This document shows positions 41,470-49,763 of a DNA stretch of 64,000 bases, piece by piece; the first letter of the stretch is position 1; every line of letters starts with the position of its first letter. The DNA is taken from assembly GCF_900100695.1 (NCBI RefSeq), contig NZ_FNCF01000002.1:496001-560000 (forward strand), given 5' to 3'. Origin of the DNA: Klenkia brasiliensis (lineage in GTDB: Bacteria > Actinomycetota > Actinomycetes > Mycobacteriales > Geodermatophilaceae). The translations under genes were made by a program, and so were the position numbers. Under the pieces are notes generated by a model. That model searched no databases and was not told where the DNA came from. It saw only the letters and a program-made list of their open reading frames with translations.

Positions 41470-42653
41470 CGGGCACCGCCCGGCACGGGCAGGAACGCGG
41501 GCACCCCGGGGACGGCGGTGCACCGGCCGGCGGCGTGCTCGGCGAGCTCGGGGGTGAAGACCCGCAGCGCGCTGGCCACCAGCCGCACGCTGCCGTCGGG
41601 GTGCGTGCACGCCCCGCGTCCGACCACCAGGCCGGCCCAGCGCTCCAGGTCGGCCAGCAGGCCCGGGGGCCGCGGTCCGGGCCGGGCCAGCAGCTCCAGG
41701 GCGGCCGCGATGCGGGGCAGGCCGTTCAGGCACGGCCCGCACTGGCCGGCCGACTGCGCCGCCAGGTAGCCCACCACGGCGGCCGTCTCGCGCAGGCCGC
41801 ACCGGTCGGCGGGCAGCGCGGCCAGGACGCCGGCGCCGAGCGAGGCGCCGACCGAGGCCAGACCGGACCGCTCCAGCGTGAGGTCGGCCGCGACCGCGGT
41901 CGGCAGCCAGCTGCCGTGGTACCCGCCGACCAGCAGGGCGCGGGTGCCCGGGTCCAGGGGCAGCACGTTGACCAGCCGGGCACCCAGCGGCACCTCCGCG
42001 ACGTCCACCCGCCCGGCGGTGTGCCGGGTGACCAGGGTGTGCCCGGCCGCGGCGTCCCCGCGGGCCAGCAGGGCCAGCCGGGCGAGGGTCTCCACGTTCT
42101 GCACGAGCGTGGGGCGGCCCTGCACGCCGCGGTGCCGCACCGGGGGCACCTTGCCGCGGGGGAGCGGCGGACCCCCGTCGACGGCGGACACCAGCGCGCT
42201 CTCCTCGCCGGCCAGGAACCGGTCGGGCAGCCCGACCAGCCGCACCCGGCCGCGGTCCCCGCGCTCGGCCAGCGCCCGGTCCAGCCCGCCCAGCTGCGGG
42301 TGCCCGGCGGCGAGGACGACGGTGTCGGCGCCGACCGCGCGGGCGGCCAGCTGCAGGCCGTCGAGCACCAGGTGCGGTGAGCGGGCCAGCAGGGTGGCGT
42401 CCTTGGCCGAGGCCGGTTCGCCCTCGCCGCCGTTGCCGACGACGACGGCCGGCACCCGGGCGGCCCGCGCGGCCTCGGCGACCGCCTGCAGCTTGCGGGC
42501 GGTGGGGAACCCGGCGCCGCCGCGGCCGGTCAGCTCCCCGGCGACGGCGGCCGGGTCCCCGTCGTGCGGCAGCGGGCCGTGGGTGGCCAGGTGCGCGGCC
42601 AGCGACGGGTCGCCGGTCCCGAGCAGGCCGCGGGTGAGGGGTGGGGCGCTCAT
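41466..42653 (-). CDS. NuoF-like NADH-dehydrogenase flavoprotein
   Basis: 395 residues from ATG 42653. FMN/NADH site: GRGGAGFPTARKL and GNGGEGEPASAKD, matching the NuoF/HoxF Rossmann-like core; a SLBB-like stretch and a C-terminal Fe-S region (SAGQCGPCLNG, GRGACTHPDG) follow. The first of the four usual cluster cysteines is Ala here, leaving three. Lacks a NuoE or NuoG partner; instead it is coupled to a ferredoxin and a ferric-reductase-like protein, so it likely feeds NADH electrons into an envelope pathway. Confidence 0.82.
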   Translation of the reverse strand: MSAPPLTRGLLGTGDPSLAAHLATHGPLPHDGDPAAVAGELTGRGGAGFPTARKLQAVAEAARAARVPAVVVGNGGEGEPASAKDATLLARSPHLVLDGLQLAARAVGADTVVLAAGHPQLGGLDRALAERGDRGRVRLVGLPDRFLAGEESALVSAVDGGPPLPRGKVPPVRHRGVQGRPTLVQNVETLARLALLARGDAAAGHTLVTRHTAGRVDVAEVPLGARLVNVLPLDPGTRALLVGGYHGSWLPTAVAADLTLERSGLASVGASLGAGVLAALPADRCGLRETAAVVGYLAAQSAGQCGPCLNGLPRIAAALELLARPGPRPPGLLADLERWAGLVVGRGACTHPDGSVRLVASALRVFTPELAEHAAGRCTAVPGVPAFLPVPGGAR

Positions 42654-42658
42654 GGGGG

Positions 42659-43288
42659 TCACCTGTTCCGGAAGGCCGGGACGCGCCCGGCGGGGAGGGT
42701 GGAGCGGGTCCGCGCCAGCGCGGCGGGGGCGCGGTCGAGGGCGGGCCGGGCACGCAGCCGCCCGCCCAGGGCGACGGCGGAGGCGACCGCGACGGCCACC
42801 GCGCAGCCCACCGCGCCGGCCAGGACCCACCCCGAGCCGAGGTCGGTGCCGGCGCCCAGGCCGTGCACGAAGGCCAGCGGCCACAGCGCGTAGGACGTCC
42901 AGTGCACCCCGCGCCAGACCCGCACGGGCAGCCGGCCGCGCAGCAGGCTGGTCACCACGACCAGGGCGGTCAGGTCGACGGCCAGGGTGCCCAGCCCGAC
43001 CCAGAAGGTCTCGTACCCGGCGACGAAGGGGACGACGGTGTCCAGCCAGCCGATGCTGACGTAGCCGTCGACGACCGCGCTGGCCACGTGCACGACCAGC
43101 AGCACCGCCGAGACCAGGGAGACGTTGCGGTGCAGCCCGACCGCGCCGAAGCGGGGCAGGCCGGGCAGCCGCACCTGCCGCTGCACCAGCACGCCGAGCA
43201 CGATCGTCAGCGTCATCAGCAGCAGGGAGACCAGGCCGGTCGCGCGGTTGAGGTACCAGAGGAAGGCCCCGTCGGACAGCACGCTCAC
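42659..43288 (-). CDS. Ferric-reductase-like transmembrane haem protein
   Basis: 209 residues from GTG 43288. Five or six membrane helices with paired histidines for two b-type haems: GLHRN and VVHVAS in one pair of helices, GVHWTS and FVHGLG in another. This is the FRE/YedZ transmembrane type without the cytoplasmic FAD/NAD domain; the NuoF-like protein downstream may supply that role. Overlaps ApbE by GTGA. Confidence 0.85.
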   Translation of the reverse strand: MSVLSDGAFLWYLNRATGLVSLLLMTLTIVLGVLVQRQVRLPGLPRFGAVGLHRNVSLVSAVLLVVHVASAVVDGYVSIGWLDTVVPFVAGYETFWVGLGTLAVDLTALVVVTSLLRGRLPVRVWRGVHWTSYALWPLAFVHGLGAGTDLGSGWVLAGAVGCAVAVAVASAVALGGRLRARPALDRAPAALARTRSTLPAGRVPAFRNR

Positions 43289-44208
43289 GCCGGCCACCCC
43301 CCGGTGGTGACGACGTCCCCGTGCTCGGTGACCAGCCGGGCCGGCAGGCCGAGCTCCCGCAACCACGGCAGGGCGGCGTGCCCGCGGACGACGGCGGCGG
43401 TGCTCACCGTGTTGGCGTCGGTGCAGCTGCCGGCCGCCACGCTCACGGTGCGCCAGACCGGGCGGGCGGGCTGTCCGGTGCGGGGGTCGACCAGGTGGTG
43501 CACCTCGACCCCGCCGCGCCGCCAGCGCCGGGCGCGGGTGCCGGAGGTGGCCAGCCCGCCGTCCACGACGGAGACGACGGCGGAGCCGGTCGGCGCGGGT
43601 GCGTCCGGGTCGCCGGTGACGTCCTCCACCCGGATCCGCCAGCCGCCCTCCGGTGCGGGGCCCGCGACCGCGACGTCGCCGCCGATCGAGACCAGGGCGC
43701 CGGCGCCGGTGCGCGCGGTGACCGCGGCCGCGGCGCGGTCGGCGGTCCACGCCTTGGCGGTGGCGCCGAGGTCGAGCCGGGTGCCCCACGGGGTGCGCAC
43801 CCGGTCGCCGTCCAGCTCCACGGTCCACCAGCCGGCGACCGGGGCGAGCACGGGCGGCACGGTGCCGGGGTCGACGCGGTCGCGGTCGCGGTCGTAGCCC
43901 AGGGCGAGCAGGGCGCCGCCGACGGTGGGGTCGACGTCCCCGTCGGTGAGCCGCGCGGCGCGCAGGGCGACGGCGAGTGCCTCGGCCAGCAGCGGGCCGA
44001 CCGGCGTCCAGCGGCCGGAAGCCGCGTCCACGGCGGCCAGCTCGCTGTCGGGCCGGAACCGGCTGCACGCCCGGTCGACGGCGGCGAGCTCGGCCGCGAC
44101 GACGGCGCGCGCCTCGTCGAGGGCGGCGGGCTCGGTGACGGCGAGGCGGACCCGGCAGGTCCAGGCGGTCCAGTCGGCGGTCGCCACCCCGTCGCGGAGG
44201 GCGGTCAC
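43285..44208 (-). CDS. apbE: FAD:protein FMN transferase
   Basis: 307 residues from GTG 44208. ApbE features: CSRFRPDSELAAVD near the N-terminus, DLGATAKAWTADRAA, ALVSIGGDVAVAG, LATSGT and HHLVDPRTG with metal-binding and catalytic residues. No signal peptide is obvious, so it may act in the cytoplasm or on nascent exported protein. It covalently attaches FMN to a Thr/Ser of a target protein, but no standard FMN-binding-domain target lies in this operon. Confidence 0.88.
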   Translation of the reverse strand: MTALRDGVATADWTAWTCRVRLAVTEPAALDEARAVVAAELAAVDRACSRFRPDSELAAVDAASGRWTPVGPLLAEALAVALRAARLTDGDVDPTVGGALLALGYDRDRDRVDPGTVPPVLAPVAGWWTVELDGDRVRTPWGTRLDLGATAKAWTADRAAAAVTARTGAGALVSIGGDVAVAGPAPEGGWRIRVEDVTGDPDAPAPTGSAVVSVVDGGLATSGTRARRWRRGGVEVHHLVDPRTGQPARPVWRTVSVAAGSCTDANTVSTAAVVRGHAALPWLRELGLPARLVTEHGDVVTTGGWPA

Positions 44209-44480
44209 GAGGAACCGCTCGAGGTGTGCGCGTGGCCGCCCGAGCCGTTGCCGACCCCGCTGGAGGGGGGCACGGGCCGGCTGCCGCCGCCCGGGCCGGT
44301 GGTCGTGCCGCCGTCGGTGGTGACCGCGCCGGACGGCGCCGCGTCCTCGGCGGCGGCCGGGTGGGCCTGGGCCACGGCGACGGTCAGCGCGCCGGTGCCG
44401 ACCAGGGCGCCGCCGGCGACCGCGGCGGTGACGAGCCGCACGCGCCGGGTGCCGGTGCGGCGGGGATCGGTGGGTTCCAC
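44205..44480 (-). CDS. Small exported/anchored protein, first gene of redox operon
   Basis: 91 residues from GTG 44480 with GAGGAGG upstream. A basic N-terminus with two adjacent arginines precedes one hydrophobic segment (LVTAAVAGGALVGTGALTVAVA) and a low-complexity Gly/Ser/Thr/His tail. The tail contains PSGAVTT, reminiscent of but not identical to the SGAT flavinylation motif. Overlaps apbE by GTGA. Function unknown; an acceptor role is speculative. Confidence 0.65.
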   Translation of the reverse strand: MEPTDPRRTGTRRVRLVTAAVAGGALVGTGALTVAVAQAHPAAAEDAAPSGAVTTDGGTTTGPGGGSRPVPPSSGVGNGSGGHAHTSSGSS

Positions 44481-44572
44481 GGGTCCTCCTCGGGTGACGA
44501 GGAGGACGCTGCCCGGCGCGACGGTGAGGAGCCGGTGGGGATCGTGTGCGGAGTCTGTGCGACTCAAGGGGG

Positions 44573-44646
44573 TGGCCAGGGGCGGGGTCGAACCGCCGAC
44601 CTCTCGCTTTTCAGGCGAGCGCTCGTACCGACTGAGCTACCTGGCC
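44573..44646 (-). tRNA. tRNA-Phe (GAA)
   Basis: Acceptor arms GGCCAGG/CCTGGCC, anticodon loop CTGAAAA giving GAA, and T-arm GGTTCGACC are all present on the minus strand (74 nt). No encoded CCA. Last of three clustered tRNAs. Confidence 0.95.
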
Positions 44647-44675
44647 CCAGCCCGACATCCATGGACATCGGTCGG

Positions 44676-44749
44676 CGACCCTGACGGGACTCGAACCCGC
44701 GACCTCCGCCGTGACAGGGCGGCGCGCTAACCAACTGCGCTACAGGGCC
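44676..44749 (-). tRNA. tRNA-Asp (GTC)
   Basis: Acceptor arms GGCCCTG/CAGGGTC, anticodon loop CTGTCAC giving GTC, T-arm GGGTTCGAGTCCC. 74 nt on the minus strand, between tRNA-Glu and tRNA-Phe. Confidence 0.95.
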
Positions 44750-44770
44750 TTGCTGTGCTGCTGTGGTGCG

Positions 44771-44843
44771 TGCCCCCAACGGGGTTCGAACCCGTGCTAC
44801 CGCCTTGAAAGGGCGGCGTCCTGGACCACTAGACGATGAGGGC
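44771..44843 (-). tRNA. tRNA-Glu (TTC)
   Basis: Acceptor arms GCCCTCA/TGGGGGC, anticodon loop CTTTCAA giving TTC, T-arm GGGTTCGAACCCC. 73 nt on the minus strand. First of the Glu-Asp-Phe set, an order common in actinobacteria. Confidence 0.95.
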
Positions 44844-44877
44844 TCGTGCTCGCTGGAGGCAGGGAGAACCATACATG

Positions 44878-44913
44878 CCCGCCGGACCCCGTCGTGACGG
44901 GGGGCCCGGCGGG
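44878..44913 (-). terminator. Long hairpin terminator after the hemerythrin gene
   Basis: Outer arms CCCGCCGG/CCGGCGGG and inner arms CCCCGTC/GACGGGG make a two-part stem with a GT loop, 13 bp past the minus-strand stop at 44927 and before the tRNA cluster. Confidence 0.8.
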
Positions 44914-44926
44914 TCGCCTGCAGGGG

Positions 44927-45511
44927 TCAGTGGGCGGTCACCGAGGACCGGTCCACGGGGTGCGCGACGGGGTCGGCGACCGGCGAGGAGCGGTACTGCT
45001 CGATGTACTCCTCGGGGTCCTTGTCGTAGGTGATGCCCTCGCCGGAGTCGTGCGCGTACCGCCAGTCCAGCCAGCGCAGCGCCAGCTCGGCGCGCAGCTC
45101 GACCGAGGCGTTGCGCCGGAAGTCCGGCAGCGCGTCGTGCTCCTCCTCGGCGAGGTGGTCGTCGTTCTCCTCGCGGGCCTTGCGCACCGCGGCCCACCAC
45201 GCCTCGGTGCCCGGCTCCTCCTTGTCCGCGGCGGCGACGGCGTCGCGGATCTCGTCGTGGTCGCCGATCGCGTCGTCGGTCTCGTCGACGACGTCGCCCT
45301 CGGTGGAGTCGTCGTCGCCGGAGTCGCCGTACTTCAGCAGGTAGGGGTAGAAGACCTCCTCCTCGCAGGCGGCGTGGACGTCGAGCATCCGGGCCAGGCC
45401 CTTCCAGATCATCCCCAGCGCCCGCGGGTCGTCCCAGCAGTCGTCGAGCAGGGCGAACTGGCGCCGCATGGTGTGGTGGTCCTCGAGGACCAGGTCGCAG
45501 ACGTCGAGCAC
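44927..45511 (-). CDS. Hemerythrin-domain protein
   Basis: 194 residues from GTG 45511 with GGAAGG upstream. Histidine/glutamate di-iron ligand pattern in EDHHTMRRQ, VHAACEEEVFYP, HDEIRD and HLAEEEHDALPDF, spaced as in bacterial hemerythrin-like proteins. Probably binds O2, NO or acts in oxidative stress. The C-terminal quarter is an extra acidic tail. Confidence 0.85.
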   Translation of the reverse strand: MLDVCDLVLEDHHTMRRQFALLDDCWDDPRALGMIWKGLARMLDVHAACEEEVFYPYLLKYGDSGDDDSTEGDVVDETDDAIGDHDEIRDAVAAADKEEPGTEAWWAAVRKAREENDDHLAEEEHDALPDFRRNASVELRAELALRWLDWRYAHDSGEGITYDKDPEEYIEQYRSSPVADPVAHPVDRSSVTAH

Positions 45512-45626
45512 GGGGAGCCTTCCGGTTCGGGGGTGTTCCGGGCGCAGCCGTCCCCGGTCGCGGCCCCGGCGAAACGCGGCCGCGCCGCTGTCCCGCCCGG
45601 GCGCCCGGGACTGCCACCCTGGGCGC

Positions 45627-46280
45627 ATGCGCTCCGCAGCCCGCCACCTGGCCGCCGTCCCGCTGTCCGCGCTCGTGCTGCTGGCCGGCTGCGGCGGTGG
45701 CGGGACCGACGAGGCCTCCAGCACCGCGTCGGCCACGGCGGGGGCGAGCACGTCCTCCTCGGCGTCCGGCACGTCCGCGGCCCCGGCCACCAGCACCGGG
45801 CCCACGGCCGGTGCGGAGCCCGGCGCCTCCGCCGCGCCTGCCTTCCCGGCCGACACCGCCGCCGACACCGGCGAGGCCGTCGCGGGGGAGGGCCCGACGG
45901 TGGTGACCGGCATCCGCGTCCAGCAGCAGGAGGGCTACACCCGCACGGTGTTCGACCTCTCGGGGACAGCCACCCCCGGGTGGGACGTCGCCTACACCGG
46001 TACCCCCACCCAGGAGGGCAGCGGCAGCCCGCTCGAGGTGCCTCCGGGGAGCTACCTGCGCGTGTCCCTCACCGGCATCACCAACCCCTACGAGGCACCC
46101 GACGTGCAGGAGGCCACGGTCGGCTACGTGGCCACCGCGACCGACCCGGTGCAGGGCGTCTACTACGACTCGGTCTTCGAGGGGCAGGCGCTGGCCTACG
46201 TGGGGCTCACCGCCGAGCGGCCCTTCCGGGTGTTCGCGCTGAGCAACCCGACCCGCGTGGTGGTCGACGTCCAGCAGTAG
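45627..46280 (+). CDS. AMIN-like domain lipoprotein
   Basis: 217 residues from ATG 45627. Signal peptide and lipobox LVLLAGC, a Ser/Thr/Ala-rich spacer to about residue 85, then a beta-rich domain (VVTGIRVQQQEGYTRTVFDLSG, SYLRVSLTGITNPYE, AYVGLTAERPFRVFAL, PTRVVVDVQ) typical of the AMIN-like exported family. Likely binds peptidoglycan or another envelope polymer. Confidence 0.8.
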   Translation: MRSAARHLAAVPLSALVLLAGCGGGGTDEASSTASATAGASTSSSASGTSAAPATSTGPTAGAEPGASAAPAFPADTAADTGEAVAGEGPTVVTGIRVQQQEGYTRTVFDLSGTATPGWDVAYTGTPTQEGSGSPLEVPPGSYLRVSLTGITNPYEAPDVQEATVGYVATATDPVQGVYYDSVFEGQALAYVGLTAERPFRVFALSNPTRVVVDVQQ

Positions 46281-46284
46281 CGGG

Positions 46285-46605
46285 TCAGCCCAGCGAGGCC
46301 GTCAGCTCCACCGAGTCGTCCCCGACGCTGGTGCAGGTCAGCGACAGCGGGCCGGCGCTGACCCTCTCGCCGGTGGCGCAGGAGACCTCCGCGTCGCCGA
46401 CGGACAGGGTGGCCCGGCCGTCCTGCGTGCCGGCGAACACCAGGGAGGTGCCCAGGATCGACGCCTCGGAGCCCTCGCCGCTCAGCGTCGCGGTGCACGA
46501 GTTGCCCGAGCAGGAGACGTTGTCGGAGCTGAGCGAGCACCCGGCCACCGCCGCGGCGGCGACGAGCAGGGGGACGGCGAACCGGGCGGCGCGGAGGGAC
46601 GTCAT
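46285..46605 (-). CDS. Small lipoprotein
   Basis: 106 residues from ATG 46605. Signal with lipobox AVAGC, then a small beta-rich domain with four further Cys (SCSGNSC, SCATGE, LTCTS) that could pair as disulphides. Convergent with the AMIN-like lipoprotein, 4 bp apart. Family not recognised. Confidence 0.65.
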   Translation of the reverse strand: MTSLRAARFAVPLLVAAAAVAGCSLSSDNVSCSGNSCTATLSGEGSEASILGTSLVFAGTQDGRATLSVGDAEVSCATGERVSAGPLSLTCTSVGDDSVELTASLG

Positions 46606-46623
46606 GCCCGGTCACGGTAGGGG

Positions 46624-48126
46624 TCAGGGGGTCGGCAGCGCGGGACCCTGCACCGGCTCGTCGGTCGGCGCGGGCTCCTCGCCGTCCCCGGTGGGCAGCG
46701 GGTCGACGTAGGTGCGCTGGATGGTCACCTCGGACTGGCCCAGCCCGCCGAGGGTGATCTCGTCGTAGGCGGTCAGCTCGCCGGTGGCCGGGTCGAGGTA
46801 GAGCACGGTGCAGCTCAGCGGCGTGGGGTCCTCGCCCTGCAGCCCGCGCAGACCGGCCCCGCCGGTGGAGCCCTCGACCATCAGCCGGGTGCCGTCCTCC
46901 AGCACCGACACGTCGCGCTCGTGGGTGTGCCCGGCCAGCACCAGCGGGACGACGCCGTCCAGCGGGTCGGCCTGCGGCGGCTCGTGGACCATCGCGATGG
47001 CCGGCGGCTCGTCCAGCGTGGCGATGTACTCGGCCAGCTCCTCGCCGGACTGCTCGAGCGTCTCGCCGTCCTCGTCGCCGTCCTTGTCCGGGGTGAAGCG
47101 GGGGTCCGGCGCCCCGGCGACCGTGATGCCGGCGACGGTGGTCGAGCTGTCGTCGAGGACGACGGCGTTGGGCTGGGCCGCGACCGCGGCGGCGGTGACC
47201 GCGGAGTCGTGGTTGCCGCGCACGTACACGTAGGGGACGCCGAGGCCGCCGATCCAGCCGAAGGTCTGGTTCTCCACCGGGCTGCCCCAGTCCACGACGT
47301 CCCCCGTGTCGAGCACGGCGTCGACGTCGAACTGGCCCACGACCTGGCTGACGAGGTCGGCGCCGGCCGGGTTGAGGTGCAGGTCGGAGACGTGCAGGAG
47401 GGTCACGCTGTCGCCGGTGGTGCTGGGGTCGGGCAGCGTGGAGACCGCCGAGTAGAGCGTGCTGACGTTGCTGACCAGGTCCTCCAGCGAGGCCCGGTAG
47501 GCGTCGTAGCGCGCGACGATGTCGCGGGCCGAGCCGATCAGGCTGTTGGCGTTGACCAGCAGGCCGGTGTAGGTCGGCTGGGACAGCGCCTCGGGTCGCC
47601 AGGTCGCCGCACCGAGGCCGGCCGTGCCGGCCAGCAGCAGCGAGGAGAGGCCCAGGGCGACCCACTGCTCGCGGCGGCGGCGGAAGACGACGAGCGACAA
47701 CACCAGGGCGCCGCCGACGCCGGCCCCGGCGGTGGTCCACGCGAGCTCCGCCACGGCGGCGCGCAGGTCCTCGCTGACCCGGTCGACGACGCCGTCCAGC
47801 TGGCTGGGGTCGGTGGCCAGTGCCTGGGCGCGGGCCTGGTCGACGCGGCGCAGCTGCACGTCCAGCCGCAGCGGGCCGTCGTAGGCGTCGACCGCCAGCG
47901 AGCCCAGCGGCGGGATCTCCACCTCGGCGCCGCCCGAGGGGGCCGGGGTGAAGGCGACGGTGGCGTCGAAGGGGCCGATCGGTGCCTGCACGTGGCCCAG
48001 CAGCGCGATGCCCAGCGTCGCACCGACGACCGCCACGACGACCCGCTGGGACCACCGCACCACGGCGCGCAGCCGACGGCGGCCGGTCCCGTCCTCCTCG
48101 GGTGCGGCGTCCGCGGGCTCGGTCAC
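46624..48126 (-). CDS. Membrane-anchored metallophosphoesterase
   Basis: 500 residues from GTG 48126. Two or three membrane helices in the first 190 residues bracket a periplasmic segment; the calcineurin-like domain (about 240-430) carries VSDLHLN, DTGDVVDW, VRGNHDS, MVHEPP and AGHTHE with the di-metal ligands. The catalytic domain follows the last helix and is probably outside. Substrate unknown (phosphodiester or phospholipid-type). Confidence 0.87.
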   Translation of the reverse strand: MTEPADAAPEEDGTGRRRLRAVVRWSQRVVVAVVGATLGIALLGHVQAPIGPFDATVAFTPAPSGGAEVEIPPLGSLAVDAYDGPLRLDVQLRRVDQARAQALATDPSQLDGVVDRVSEDLRAAVAELAWTTAGAGVGGALVLSLVVFRRRREQWVALGLSSLLLAGTAGLGAATWRPEALSQPTYTGLLVNANSLIGSARDIVARYDAYRASLEDLVSNVSTLYSAVSTLPDPSTTGDSVTLLHVSDLHLNPAGADLVSQVVGQFDVDAVLDTGDVVDWGSPVENQTFGWIGGLGVPYVYVRGNHDSAVTAAAVAAQPNAVVLDDSSTTVAGITVAGAPDPRFTPDKDGDEDGETLEQSGEELAEYIATLDEPPAIAMVHEPPQADPLDGVVPLVLAGHTHERDVSVLEDGTRLMVEGSTGGAGLRGLQGEDPTPLSCTVLYLDPATGELTAYDEITLGGLGQSEVTIQRTYVDPLPTGDGEEPAPTDEPVQGPALPTP

Positions 48127-48163
48127 CGGACGACGGTAACGAGCGGCCGCCCGTCGGCGCTGG

Positions 48164-48658
48164 TCAGCGGCGGCTGAGGGCCCGGGCGGTGAACACCCAG
48201 GCGCGCAGGGCGACGAACCGGGCGAGCCCGATCGCGCCGGTCACGGCCCCGATGAGCAGCACCTGCAGCTCCCAGGACGCGTCCCCGGTGAGCTGGTCGA
48301 GACCGGCCAGCGCCAGCGAGGTGGCGACCAGGCCGATCGCGGCCAGCCCGCCGCCCTCCCACTGCGCGGTGAACCAGCCGACCCGGCCGTCGGCGTGGAA
48401 GGTCAGCCGGCGGTGCAGCTCGTTGGCCAGCAGCGTCGACCCGATGGCGCCGGCCAGGTTCGCCGGCTGGTCGCCGATGCCGTCGAGGGCGAGGAAGAGC
48501 AGGGCGTAGAGCGCGCTGGAGACCGCGCCCACGAAGACGAAGCGGGCGAACTGGGAGCGGCCGTCCTCGCCGTCGCGCAGCCCCGCCAGGAGGGTGCCCA
48601 ACCGCGACCGGTCAGCGTCCTCCGCACGGGGGCGGTGGAGCAGGGTCGCGCAGGTCAC
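48164..48658 (-). CDS. GtrA-like flippase-family membrane protein
   Basis: 164 residues from GTG 48658. QFARFVFVGAVSSALYALLFLAL begins the GtrA fold, followed by LANELHRRLTFHA and two further helices ending ARFVALRAWVF. GtrA-like proteins move polyprenyl-phosphate-linked sugars across the membrane. 37 bp ahead of the metallophosphoesterase on the same strand. Confidence 0.85.
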   Translation of the reverse strand: MTCATLLHRPRAEDADRSRLGTLLAGLRDGEDGRSQFARFVFVGAVSSALYALLFLALDGIGDQPANLAGAIGSTLLANELHRRLTFHADGRVGWFTAQWEGGGLAAIGLVATSLALAGLDQLTGDASWELQVLLIGAVTGAIGLARFVALRAWVFTARALSRR

Positions 48659-48677
48659 GTGGGTCTCCGGTCATCCA

Positions 48678-48699
48678 GGGCAGATGGTTGCGTCTGCCC
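48678..48699. promoter_or_regulatory. 7-bp inverted repeat in AT-richer upstream region
   Basis: GGGCAGA and TCTGCCC separated by 8 nt, in the 148-bp divergent gap between the GtrA-like gene and a lipoprotein gene. Candidate operator or leader hairpin for the GtrA-like gene. Confidence 0.35.
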
Positions 48700-48806
48700 A
48701 CAGTCTTCGGGTCCAACCGGTGATCCGGCTGTGCATTCCCGGTGCCTGACGTTAGCCCGGTGATGGTTGTCACAAACAACTGCCGCGCCGGTCCTAGGGT
48801 GCCGGC

Positions 48807-49637
48807 ATGAGGGGCGTGCCGGTCACCGTCGTCGTCCTCGGGCTGCTGCTGGCCGGCTGCTCGGCCGACCGCGTCCCGGCTGCGGCGAGCCCCACCCCGG
48901 TCCCCGCTTTCGACGAGGTCCCCGGCATCTCCGGGGAGGTGGTCCGGCTGCGCACCGACGACGCGGTCGGCGGGCAGGTGCAGGTGCGGCTGACCGACAC
49001 CGGTGGGGACCCGTTCACCGTCACGGCGGTGGGGCTGGTGAGCGCCGCGTTCGCCGAGCAGCCGATGTCCCCGCGGACCGCGACCTACGCGCCCGGCCGC
49101 ACCATCGACCTGCCGGTGCCCGTCGGCGCGGTCGACTGCGCCGCCGACGTGCACCCGGTCGGTGCCCGGGTCGAGCTGGACCGCGGCGCCGGTCCGGAGG
49201 AGGTCGTCGTCCCGCTGGACGGCGACGCGCTGGACCTCGTCGCCGGGGAGCAGTGCGCCGCGCAGCGCCTGGCGCAGCACGTGGCGATCGCGGTGGAGGG
49301 GTTCACCGACGACGGCGACGGCGTCCGGGGGACCGTCGTCCTCACCCGGGTCGACGACGGCGGCGACGTCCGGGTCGACGCGCTGGGCCGCAGCGTGCTG
49401 CTCGAGCCGGCCGCGCCGGACCTGCCGGTGACCCTCGCCGCCGACGAGCAGGAGCTCGCGGTGCCGATCACCGTCGGGCTGGCCAGCTGCGACCCGCACG
49501 TGCTGGCCGAGACCAAGAAGCCCTTCGTCTTCCCGCTGACCGTGGAGGCGGCGGGGGAGACCGCGGTGGTCGACCTGCCGCTGTCCGACGCCCAGCGCGG
49601 GCAGCTGCAGGCGCTGGTCGACCGCGTCTGCCGGTGA
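48807..49637 (+). CDS. Lipoprotein of unknown function
   Basis: 276 residues from ATG 48807. Signal and lipobox LLLAGC, then two beta-rich repeats: the first (about 45-140) and second (about 150-270) both run through an RLTDTG / VVLTRV-type strand, a TYAPGRTIDLPVPV / ADEQELAVPITV strand and a Cys-containing turn (DCAADVHPVGAR / SCDPHVLAETKKPF). The internal duplication is visible, the function is not. Confidence 0.7.
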   Translation: MRGVPVTVVVLGLLLAGCSADRVPAAASPTPVPAFDEVPGISGEVVRLRTDDAVGGQVQVRLTDTGGDPFTVTAVGLVSAAFAEQPMSPRTATYAPGRTIDLPVPVGAVDCAADVHPVGARVELDRGAGPEEVVVPLDGDALDLVAGEQCAAQRLAQHVAIAVEGFTDDGDGVRGTVVLTRVDDGGDVRVDALGRSVLLEPAAPDLPVTLAADEQELAVPITVGLASCDPHVLAETKKPFVFPLTVEAAGETAVVDLPLSDAQRGQLQALVDRVCR

Positions 49638-49645
49638 CGGCCCGG

Positions 49646-49682
49646 CCCCGGACGCACCTCAGGGGGGAGGGCGCGTCCGGGG
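49646..49682 (+). terminator. Hairpin terminator after the lipoprotein gene
   Basis: CCCCGGACGC and GCGTCCGGGG give a perfect 10-bp stem with a 17-nt loop, 8 bp past the stop at 49637 and before a convergent gene. Confidence 0.75.
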
Positions 49683-49763
49683 TCGGGGTCGTGCACCCGC
49701 GACCGCGGTGGGGGGCCGCGGCGCAGGCAGGAGGGGTGACCGGAGGGGGCCGGCCACCCCTGG

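Noticed and set aside
44573-44843. Three-tRNA cluster as a novel array
   Set aside because: Glu-Asp-Phe order is a common actinobacterial arrangement.
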